Shown here piece after piece: positions 1 through 11,100 of a stretch of DNA of 64,000 nucleotides (position 1 is the first letter of the stretch; each line of letters starts with the position of its first letter). A model generated the notes under the pieces. That model made no database searches. It saw nothing but the letters and a program-made list of their open reading frames with translations, and was not told the DNA's origin. The translations under genes and the position numbers were made by a program. The DNA is taken from contig NC_058502.1 in the NCBI RefSeq assembly GCF_020382885.2, positions 16,333,950-16,397,949 of the forward strand. The letters are read 5' to 3'. The DNA is from Scatophagus argus (Eukaryota > Chordata > Actinopteri > Scatophagidae).

Positions 1-2739
1 GTTTCAGTCAAGACTTGTCTAAATAGTCACCGTTTTGACACAGCAGAACAAGTCTAAGGCAGTAATACAACAATTTAGGACTGAGCTTCCATAAACCTGG
101 GGCTGGGGCTCATGAGAGACAGATTTAAAACAGACTGGTTAAAACTGAAACAGCTTTATGTCTCAGACACAGGTGAGGCACTAAAAAGACTGAATCCTAC
201 ATTTCCCACAATGCAACTCGGCATCATCTTCCATTAGACCACCCAGGCCTCCGAAATGCCTGTTAAGTCCAAGTTGAGATAACCCTGGTGACATCATCTG
301 AGTTGGGTTTTCTTCCAGAGCCACAGAAGACTTTGCAGCTGTTACTACAGGCTGAGTAGTACACATCACGACAAGCAAACTAAACTTCTTGTGTAAAACG
401 GGGGGAGGGGCCCTTTAACCTAACTACTACATACTCATATACATGGCGTGGAAATATTTTGGTGACGTGCAGACGTGTCAAGAGAAAGCTTTAGGCATTT
501 TTTTAGAAGCACCACTGTTTTAGCATCTTGGCGTGCAGTTGCATGCATGTAGACTACACCATTAAGTTATTAATGAGGTGATGGAATGGATGGAGGACGT
601 GGGACATTATGAGCCAGTACTTGAATCTGAAATTAAATATTTACTACACACTTGGACTGCTGTATTCATGACTGAGTCGTTTTTAAGACATCTTGTCAAG
701 GTTAGGGTCAAGTGCAAAGTGTGACAGCTGAGTACATCTACCAGAATGCTTCTGCTACTGCAAGGACTTTCTTCAATTTACACAATGTGCAAATGATGAT
801 AATTAAAAGTTCTAACAATTATCTCAATATGATAATAATTAAGAAATAAACCAATTATGAAACACATTAGTCCACTGTTGGGCTGCTAGCACGCACTGCT
901 AAAGCAGTGTGTACTGTTGATGAAGAAAGACTGCAGACCATAGTTGAATGAAATGCTAATCGAGCATAATGAAAAGTTGTCCTAGTTAAAGAGCAATTTA
1001 CAGTTCATGTATTGAGCAGATGCTCCTACGTAAGACGTAAAATAAGTGAGCACTCCTCAAGCATCAATAGAGCCAGATGACTCAAAGTACTACAAAAACA
1101 ACAAACGCTGCAACATAAAACCAGAAATGTTAATGCTAAAACATCACTCCTGCCAGCGGTTATGAAAATAACCAAGTGTAAGCATAACAATCACCTTATA
1201 AGAGTCTACTGCAATCCAGCTGGAGAATAATAACTGCCAAATGGTCATGAGCTCAAACGGCAACAGTTAAATGGATGTTCACATATTCACATATTAAGCT
1301 TCACTCAAGCAGACACTCGTAGGAAATTAAGCAACAAAGCTAACCTAAGGAATGAATTAGGTGCTAACTCCTTCTGTTTATATACCATCTGTGTTAACTG
1401 GAATTCATTTCCAGCTATGACCATCAGAATTTCACCATCTTCCTCTGACACAAACAATTCATTATATAACCACAAATCATCATGCAGTTCAAGTCAGCAT
1501 TGCAAGTTGGACAAGTATGCATTCAGGCAACTGAAATGGTTCTGAAGTAGAGGAAAAGCAAAGCTACGTGCCAGAACAGAATGATTTCCTCGTGTCTCAT
1601 ATAAGGTTTTCACCAAAGTTAATAATATAGATGTGTTGGCAAACTATTTTCACATTGCCTAATGCTTTGGATTGAATTTTAATCTGATGCTTTTGGTAGA
1701 CTGCTAATGTGTGGCGGTACAGTTTGATTAACCACAGTAAGCATAACATCATCAGGGCCAAAGTGACCACAAATCACTACTGGAGCAACTTTTATTGTGT
1801 CCACTCACAAAGCTCAAAGTTCTCACACCTTCCACTTGCTTTACTCTTTTTCTATGGTACTGTTATGCTACAGATTATGTGTACCAAATAAAATGTAACT
1901 AAAATTGCAGACTCTTGCCAAAGTTTCTGTATGTCATACAAATTAATTTAAAAGTGAAACACCTCTGCGGGTTGTGACTCCACACATGGAAAGAAATGAC
2001 AAGTTAAGACACAAAACACAACAGCCTGCAGGAATAACAACAGCCACAAAAATGTTCCACTAAAATTATAAGAAAAGATTAAATAGATTGCATCACAGCC
2101 TAGTCCCCAAACAATGACAGTTGTTGCTTTTTTCAAACTGAGCAGGGCTGGAAGAAAACAATGCCAGAGCTGTCGAATATCACAGCTCATTTATCCTGTT
2201 ATTAGTGCATTATTATGCACTAGTAGCTTTAATGTGGATTTATGTTAGACACTCTCTGTGACAGCATGTTTTTAAATGATATTCACATATACCAAAACAT
2301 GCCCAGGCCCTACCTCAGCATGTAATTCAATAACATTGCATAACAAAGCATAACATCAAAATAACAGCTCCCAATTTGTGTTTGCAAACGCAGCTGAAGC
2401 CACTAGAAACTCAATATCATGCTTATCAAATAAATGTATTGCTTTGGCCTAGGTCCAAGGCACTTGCTTCGCTGTGTTTGAACGAGACCAAAATTGACAT
2501 TTAGTAAAAGTTCACACCGACCTTATTCATGAGCACAAAAGGACAAGGCCGCACATATAAAACAGTAAAATAACACATTCAACATTTTATGTTTGATTAG
2601 CCCATTTAACGTGTGTTTATACTAAATAAAACTTAGCCAAGAGTGGTGATGAAGAAGTAGTGGTGATATAACTGACTTTCCCCATGACATTAAACACATG
2701 CACAAACAAAAAGAAAGGAAAAAAAATGAATAAACATAC
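1..2739 (-). other. ARID4B intron, no exon recognised
   Basis: AT-rich sequence downstream of the start-codon exon. I searched both strands for the conserved N-terminal Tudor-region exons of ARID4B and saw none. The segment from about 181 to 420 looks unlike its surroundings and contains CTACATTTCCCACAATGC at 197-214, a ZNF143-like string that also occurs in fish dispersed repeats. I cannot tell which applies here. Confidence 0.4.
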
Positions 2740-2847
2740 CTTCATCTCTGTATGAGTCCTCTAGGTGACCAGTGTAACGAATCTGAGGCTGTGAACAGAG
2801 GTTGGAGAAGCTGTTAGGCATTGCAGACAGTGCCAACTTCAGTCTGC
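2740..2847 (-). CDS. arid4b: ARID4B start-codon exon (5' end of gene, rest off left edge)
   Basis: ARID4B is a nuclear chromatin protein (Tudor, ARID and chromo-like domains) of the SIN3-HDAC corepressor. Only its 5' end is here. On the minus strand an acceptor (pyrimidine tract then CAG, exon from 2847) leads to a short exon ending in ATG AAG followed by a GT donor, so the start codon is at 2745-2743 and just Met-Lys is encoded before the intron. Human ARID4A and ARID4B both begin Met-Lys-Ala, which fits a split after the second codon. The main support is synteny: ARID4B lies head to head with GGPS1 in human, as here. An earlier ATG at 2821-2819 opens a different frame that overlaps this start. 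No further ARID4B exon was recognised in 1-2739. The assignment is inference from position and these two codons. Confidence 0.6.
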
Positions 2848-5055
2848 CACAACAAGACACGGTTATGTTATGATGACATCACTTCTTCTGCTACACTGCT
2901 GGATGCCGTGAAAAAAGCTGGGCGGCAGAAGCACACTTTACATTGCTTAGAAAAACACGTCGTGTACACATGGATTCTCCTCTCTCGGACTGCGGCTTTC
3001 ATTCTGAAATGAGGCTGTAATTGATTTAAGAAAAGTTTAGAGATCCTTTGCTGAAATAATCCCAACTGATGCAACTGACTAATGCTAAGTGTGCTGGAGC
3101 TTTCGAGCCACATTCCCCAAAATATCCGTGTTGCAAAGTAAACCGTGACAGGCTGATCACTCTCATTCGCAGAGCCCTCAAAGCCGTTTATGTAATGCCC
3201 AGCGCACTGTAGTCAGTTAGTAGTCAGACTTGGCTTGTGGCTGCGGAGGGCGAGCAAACACAAACTAACTAACTTAGTCGCCGGTGGCCAACGAGACGAC
3301 TTCCTCCTAGTCTCTACACAAATACACGGATCATGAAGTGGTTTAGGATAAAGTCACAGATACAGTAAACGCCGCACGGTGCTCGGTTCTTTGAGTAGCG
3401 TGGTGTGCCTGCTGTCTGCACTGCACTGACTATACCAACGCTACAGCAGAGGATGACGCCATTTCTGTAGCTGACAGTCGGCTAAAAAAGGAGAACACTT
3501 CAGCGCACAAACACTGGAAATTAGGGGAACGGTGGTCGCATTTCATCTGCACCCGTTAGAGCCATCTCTCTCTAGATTTTTAAGGGGGGAAAAACACCCC
3601 GATACCGTTCATTTTCGTTTTCGCTTCTCTCCGTTGTCTTGGTGCGCTGCTCTCTGCGGAGTGTACACTCGACAGCAAAAATAGAGCGATGATAACACCG
3701 CTTATGTGCAGGCAACACAGCCACCAAACCAGACCGTCACAGATAATGACAGATTAAAGCCGTGTCGCAATAGCAGCGATAAGTTCAACAAACTGAAAAA
3801 AAAATCTGTTGTGCGGCCCCCCCCCCTTTAAAAGTCACTTTCTTTCTTCACAAAATGTTCTTTTTATCGACTGGTCTGGCATTTCGCTGACTGTTCACGG
3901 AGTAACGTTGAGTGAGGTTGCCTCTGACAAAGAAACAAGTCGACGAAACGGTTCGCAACAAGGTCAAGCTCGAGAGAGACTTGTAACGCAGTAACATCGC
4001 ATTAATACCTACAACGTTTTATTGTTATAACAGAAGCCAAGGTCGCAGCCCTCATTTGTGAGTCTCTTGGTCGTGGGGAATGATCGCGGAGGATACAATG
4101 TCATCCGCCCCAGACAATTTTCTAGACCAGGCACTGCAAGTGAGTGATTGACCACCACCAACAATAATGCACACACACACACACACAGCCCGAGCCTCGG
4201 CCGTCTTTTCTCATGTCCTAAAACCCGGCACTGTGATTAACTAAAGCGTCGAGTCCATTTAAACCTCATCAGTAACGGCTCCTGCTCACTCAGTTTGTCA
4301 GCGATGTGATGTTGCCAGTTACGGAAATGTGCAAAATATTGGTCACGCACACATAGCATTGAGAATAACACGAGTCCTCTCCAGCTCAGGGGAAAATAGT
4401 CCACCTCGCATACGGTAATATAGCCACAACTGATCAGACGGGTGAGCTCGTTGATACAGGGTAGCCCATCCGGACCAACCTACACTGGACAAGTCAACCG
4501 AGAGCAGCTAACGACAGCGATGGCACAAAAGAAAAGCCTGACAATGCAATTTACCTGCTAAATTACACCTCTTGGTCGCTTGTCGACAAATTACATCCTG
4601 CAGCGATGTCGAGTGTATACAGGTCGCCGATGATTTCGCGTAATATCACTTTTGACGGCTATAAGGGAACACCATGACAGACGCTGCTCGACGACAACCT
4701 CTCCGAGCAGGATTCCTCCGCTCAACAACACAACACTCCGGTGCTTGTCCAGCAGGGTTGAAACTATTCAACCCCGGAGTAACGTTAGCATAACCTTTCT
4801 CTGTGCCCATCAGCCTATTTTGGCTGGCTACAGCGTAACTTTTGTTTTCGAGCTGACTAAGTTTTTCTGTTTTCTCGATCGTCAGTTTTTTTGCTGGCCA
4901 GTCGCCTAATTCATTCATTCCATTAACCCCACTAAACATATCACAGCATTAGTTAACAAGTTAGCTAACGTCAAGGTTGGCTTGGTAGCAGCAGGGAAGC
5001 AAGCTAGTAAAATGTTCAAAATAGCGATGGCTTGACCGAACAAAAGCAGGCTTAC
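2848..5055 (-). other. ARID4B intron 1 with CpG-containing stretch and (AC)n
   Basis: This interval lies between the presumed first exon and the start-codon exon. The part from about 3160 to 4720 is richer in CpG than the flanks, extending the promoter-associated island into the intron. A short (AC)n run sits at 4170-4187. Open frames at 4646-4939 and 4652-4909 overlap on opposite strands and look like chance frames in GC-rich sequence. Confidence 0.4.
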
Positions 5056-5265
5056 CTATGCTGTCAAGTTGAGAAACACCTCTGTTTTTCGACGAAAGTG
5101 TATTAGTAATCCATAGGAACATTTATGTGAAAGATCTGACAGGTTTTAACGTCGTCCGTTGGCCCCCGGTTGATGTTGGATGCAGATGGGTAAAAGTCGT
5201 TTTCGCAGAGCGCTGCTGTTTGCCTTGTTGAGTAGCTCCTCTAGCTTAGCTCTTTCTGTGATCCT
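5056..5265 (-). other. arid4b: ARID4B probable non-coding first exon
   Basis: On the minus strand the sequence reads ...GACAGCATAG then GTAAGC, a consensus donor, giving an exon end at 5056. The exon would start in the CpG-containing promoter near 5260; its 5' boundary is not visible from sequence. It would splice to the start-codon exon at 2847. A second possible donor, with GTAAAT, lies near 4555 and could serve an alternative first exon. No long reading frame is present, which fits a 5' UTR exon. Confidence 0.45.
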
Positions 5266-5269
5266 TTCC

Positions 5270-5720
5270 CCGCCTCCTGAGAATGATCGACGGATATGTT
5301 AACCCCGCCTCTCCCAAACATACGCTCGCCCATTGGAGCTTACAGCGATGGGAAACGCATTGGCAGCACAGGATTGGCTGATACAGGAGAAAAATATCCA
5401 CGGTATAGCGTACCAAGTATTTCTATTGGGTGGTTCTCACAATACTGAGAGGGAAAACATTGAAAAACTACAAGCCCCAGTCTGTAACTGTTTATGTGTG
5501 TTCGATGTGTATCACAGACTGGCCCGTTGAGACGATAGTGTGTTTTTCCGATTCAGGAAGCTTTTACCGGGTGATGTAGCAATATAATTGCAACACACAA
5601 TGTACGGGCACCCATGTTACATTTCCTACCTACTTTCTGCGCCTGCTCTGTAACGCAACCGAAGCTTATATAGATAGCTCATCAGCGTTAGCTAGTCTTG
5701 AAAAGTGTCTGTATAGTGCG
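5270..5720. promoter_or_regulatory. Bidirectional promoter between ARID4B and GGPS1
   Basis: This stretch separates the minus-strand ARID4B first exon from the plus-strand GGPS1 gene. It carries four ATTGG (inverted CCAAT, NF-Y type) motifs within about 100 bases, near 5333, 5359, 5374 and 5426. At 5467-5480 is ACTACAAGCCCCAG, one or two changes from the ZNF143 site of many housekeeping promoters. There is no clear TATA box in the CCAAT cluster. CCAAT clusters plus a ZNF143-type site are typical of divergent housekeeping promoters, and human ARID4B/GGPS1 are divergent too. The GGPS1 untranslated first exon probably begins here, but I could not fix its donor. Confidence 0.6.
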
Positions 5721-8190
5721 AGGTGTAACGGCGTTAGCGTACAATAGCATACCATCTGGTGAATTAGCCAGTAACATACGGAGCTAAAAAAATGATATGA
5801 AAGTGTGGATGTGGTAGTTATATTATGTGCCTTAGTTGACCAGGGCTGGAGTGGCGGTTTTTATTTTGAAAAAGAAAGAAAGAAAGAAATGCCCAACTGT
5901 GGTATAGCGCGTTTATGTTAGCCTCCTAACGCTAGCTAACTAGCCGTCTGGCTACAGGAATTCATGACCGGCGAGTCAGCGGACTGACAGAGAACAGCCA
6001 AGGTGGGTGGGGTGTATTCACTACTGGGAGCTGAAGAAAAGTGGTGAAGTGTCTCAGACGAGTTGTCATTTTCAAGTTCTGTTGCGTAAATGTATTTTGG
6101 ATCACCGCATTTTTTTAAATTCATAGAAGTTATTTTAAGGTGATAGGGTAGTTTAAGCGATGCACTCGGTCAACACAGTAGGAAAATGGGCTGCAAATAT
6201 TTTAACTTCTCTTTGCAAAGACTAGAGAAAGACTATAAATACTAATAAAAATCAATACTTATGTTGGCCTTTGTGGTTGAATCTGAATATCCTAACTTTT
6301 CAAAGTGTACGTTTGCAATGGATATAACTGAACTGACAAATAGTTGAGGAAATTATTGAAATTGACATATCTAATGGGTAATTATTTATTTTCTGATAAT
6401 TCTAATGTAGGTACTTGATGCAAGAGAGATGAGGACAAAATGTGCCCAATACATTTTCCACTTCCCATAAATTAATGTTAAATGTGCAAATCAAAATGTA
6501 GACTATACTACATTTTGAATTACTGAATTGAAAGTTGATTAAGTTAAATGCAGTTTGTATCGGCTTTTCAGAAGCAACGATGCCTTGTTAAATAATATTA
6601 TTTGACAAGGGATCAGAACTTCCTTTTATAAACAGACATTTCGTGGTGGAACTGGATTGCAGCATTATATTGTTTGATAAAGGACCGTGGCAGTCTATTA
6701 TGGTAAATATAATGAATAGCTTCGAGGCTGTGCATCAGTGTAACAAGCAGAGCTGCAGTGAGTGGTTTCCTTTTTGAACTGAAACCACTCCCCTAATATT
6801 ATTACGAAGCAGAGATTTCATAAATTTTTAGCTTTATTGGCTTATAGATATTTATGGTGTAAGATGGTGCAAATGATCTAGTCTGGGCCTTTTATGAAAT
6901 TAAATCTACACTGCCAAGTTATTTTTTGGTATTGATCAATAGCTGCCATAGACTTCCTCCTGGCCTCTCTTTTATTATTGCTACATCACTCATCACCTCT
7001 GGTTTCTGTGATTCAGTAATGTTTTTTTTTTTTCCCAAACTCATCCAGTAATGATCAATGAGTCACCATGCTTGGGGATTTCATGGCTCTGCACATGCGT
7101 CTGGCACACAGTGCATTACTTCATCAATATATTTATGTTGGTTTATCTCAACTTTTTATTTTCCTGTTTTCTTAAGATGGGTTAATGTAAAGCTTTGCAA
7201 ACAATGTATTACTTTTGCATTTCCTGCATCTCAATCATGTCCTTTTTTTTTTTTTTTTGCATGCAGTGAATGTGTAAAAATACACTCGCAATGGATAACC
7301 ACACAGTTCTGGTGTGTTATGCTGCTATATGTGTGGTAGCATTGTGTGGTGATATCATTTACACCAAGATGGCCTTCAAGTCTGACATTGTTCTTGTCAT
7401 GTCAACATGCTCCTTTCTATAGTTTCTTCAGTCACGCTTCAGTCTTCACGCTCAGTAATATCGCCACTGTTTTCCATGAACCATCTCTCGGTCGACAGCA
7501 GGATAAAGAGATGACTGTCTTTTGTGCTTTTACATTACTGCTGCACCAGCCCAGAAAGTCACCTGTCATCTCTTATATTATCTAATCTCTAAAGTAATAA
7601 TCTCCAGTGACTTGGCAAAATACTCACTAACATCTGATTTTATTTTGTCTTCAGTGGGAAACGTTGTAATTATGTGACTGCAGTAGTCATGAGTATAACA
7701 TTTATTAATTTAAACACTCTTAATAAATACACATTAAACAATATACAAAAAGTCACAGATAGTAATTATGTAACATAATACAAATCTTAAAAATATAAAA
7801 ATAGTATGTAGGAATCATGACACCTGGGTAGAGATGCTATTCTCATCATAAACATTGTTCAGTTGACACTGAGTTGGAAAGAGAGATTTAAATAAAAAAT
7901 AAATTAAAGTAAAGGAACCACCATAACATTGTCACTGGCCTTCATGCTGCTTTCCAGAGTTCCCTGCTTTGTGGCATGTTCATCAAGAGGAGCATGATAA
8001 ACCAGAAAAAAAAATAGAAAAGTTGCTGTTTGTCACTATGTGTACAGTGACAAGCCACATTAGATTACAGTACACTCAGGGTTTCTCATTAATTTTATAA
8101 AAATTATGCAGTCTTCAACAACTATGTTTGGTTTTTCTTATGTTTTTGTGTTCATTGTCCTCCGATATAGATTTGTGTTAACTTGACGCA
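5721..8190 (+). other. GGPS1 5' intron region, no coding exon recognised
   Basis: AT-rich sequence between the promoter and the start-codon exon of GGPS1, presumably the first GGPS1 intron. It includes a short (GAAA)n at about 5868-5888. A minus-strand frame of about 40 codons ends at 7904 (see findings). Other frames here look random. Confidence 0.45.
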
Positions 8191-11100
8191 ATGGACAGCG
8201 ACTCTCAAGCCGCCTCTGAACGAATTCTGCTGGAACCATACAAGTACCTGTTGCAGCTGCCTGGTGAGTCTTTCTCCACAGTCAACAACAGGCTAATGGG
8301 CTGACTGCAGGGTGGTGGAAGAGGATGAGACAAACATGCTAGGAAAAAGGTCATCAAAAGCCACATTTACTGCTGATAAGATCGAGGACTACACCAAACC
8401 CTGACACAATTATTGTTAGTCACACTAAATCATAACGGCAAAATCATCAAAATGCCTAAAATGATGAATGATATGATGAAAGGCTCTAGTGTACACACAG
8501 CAGACATAATCGCAAAAAAAAAATTATGCACCCAACATTCACTATTAACAGCATGTTACGGTTAGACGAGAGGTCTCACAAGCTGTTCCTCTTGCTGGTT
8601 AATGCTAACACCCAGCTTTATGTTATTAGGAGATGCTGCTTGATTTCATGTAAGTGTGTATACCTGTGGCACAGCAGGATTGAACTTTATTTGTTCAGTT
8701 CAGTTTTTAATTGACTTTACTTTACATTGAACATTTGAAACCCGATCATGACAGCTGATTAATATGGTACTTAAAACTGGATATTCAGTCAGTGCATATT
8801 GTCTCACTTTGTTAAAGATGTTATTTTGTGCAGGCCTACATTATACTGTCCTTTTATCATTTCACCATTTAAAACAAAAACAAAAAAAAAGAACAGATTT
8901 GACTTGTTTCTTGTTCTCCTATTTGTGCCTGTAGCTTACACATTGTTGACTCCAAATGGCAATAAAATTGAACAGTTTTAGAAATCAGAAATCAACAAGC
9001 AGTGTGTAGTTCTGTGCATGTTTAACATCCCAGTTTTCTTGAGTCTGTAATTTATTATTACTGAGCACTCACTGAGCTGTTCAGCAGACAGACTTTAGTT
9101 TATTCTTAAGTTTTGATTGGTCACTCTTTGGCTGTGGAGAAGTGACTGACATAACATCCTAATTTTATTTGGGTAAATAGGACATGTCCTAAGAGTCTCA
9201 GTTGATCGGGATGTTTTACTCTGTTGCAGGGCCACTGTGTCATTTAGGCTCATAAGTTTACTTTAAAGTCTTGTGACAAACATTCTCATTAAAGCAGAAT
9301 TTCAATGTTTTAAACCATTTTGTCAAAGTTTTGGAAAATATATCCATGGGTTTGCGTAAAATTGTAGTTTGTCACTGTTTTAGATTGTGGATGGGACCAC
9401 TCAAATGGAAAAGGCTTTACAACAGAGACGAGTATGGTCAGAGAAATACTCCCCTTAACCCTTGTCTTTGAACAACAGAAAACTTTATGTGCTTACTGTA
9501 GAGCAGCTACAGGATTTTTATTTTATCAGATAGGTCACATCCCACCTCCACTGTTGCTTTGATCAGAGTTGTGTTCCTGGATCGACTTCTGAATTATCTC
9601 TGGGAAACAAAAATGGTGTTAATGGTTTGAGGGTTCATCTATATTTAGGCCAGGCCTGCACAAAGTGGGGCCTTTGGGGCTAAAGTCGTCACATCAGATG
9701 TTCCTGGTGAAAAAAATTGAAAAGACATTGTTGTTTATGTTGTTTTATTTTTTGTGTTTAAGTGAAAATGCTCTATAAATATGTAGGATCCTTAATTATT
9801 AATTATATTCTTTATAATCTGTGTTTACTGTGCAGAGTGATGTTTTGCACAGGAATTTTGTCAAACTTGATATCCTTGTGTCATTTTGTATCTAAACAAT
9901 GCAATAGAATATAGTAAGTGTTTGCTTTGGCCTAGTTTGGGCCCTTAAGGCAAAAAGTTTGGGCATCCCAGTTCAGACAGTTCAGTAATTGCTTGTGATG
10001 GGTGGGTTTGAAATATTTTTATATCTGCAAGGCTGGTATTGTTTTGGTCTCAGCTGTTTCTTGCATAGTGCTCTTTCTCTGCAACAGTGAGGGTGAGACC
10101 ACTGTCATGTTTAGCTGTTGTGATATGGCTGAGACAGGTTGTAAAACAGCTTAATTTTCCTTTTAAATTTGCTTCATCTGGGAATATGTAGCTACCACCC
10201 TGTTTAAATATCAGGGATATGAAGACTCAATAATGTAAGTAAGTTCCAATTGTTTAATGCAGAATGAACTGATTGTTTGCAAAAACAGTTTCATTCTCAT
10301 GTTGCAGTGTTTTTGACTATTGAAATAACTGACTTTTTGTTTTCGGCTCTCCTCTCAGGAAAGCAAGTGAGGACAAAACTATCCCAGGCATTTAACCACT
10401 GGCTTAATGTTCCAGAGGACAAACTGCAGGTGAGAGATCAGCCATTTCATGCCTCTTAACTTTCAGAGTCATCTGATGTTTATTGTTGCAGATGGGTCAA
10501 CAAAGGTGAAGTGATGCTGTGCTTATTCTGAAAAGGCAATTTATTATGTAATGCAACCAGAGTTTTCTGTCTGCTGTACTGTTCCAAACTGAATGTAAAT
10601 GTAAAGCTTGCATGTAGAGCATAAAACATCCATGATTTATTACAGGAGGTTGTATGTCACCATATGAGTGAGGATTATGTCTCCCTGACGAGCAGGTCCA
10701 GTAGTTACTGTTTTTAATTTTTTGGTCTTCAGCTGCTGATAAAAATATCTGTATTCTAAGCTTGCTAGACTCTCTTCATTCGCTAGTTGCTGCCTTTGTC
10801 CGTGTTGTAGTGCTGGGCAGTTTATAGGGCTGAAAATGGCTACTTTCTGTTGCAGTTCAGGATTGGAATGAGACTGACAGCAATAAAGCTGTGGAGCCTA
10901 AAACCTAAAAGAGGACAAAAAGCTGTGTAGAGACACAGAATTGGGTGATGCAGTCATTGTGAGTTTGTCCCATGTTTGAGAGATGATTGTGAGCTTTGAT
11001 TGCTTATAGGCACAGCCTATTAGCTCGTTTCCAGACCTCTGAATTGCTTCTCACATCACAAATTATTTGAAGCGATTCAAAACAGGTCTGGTGAATGGCT

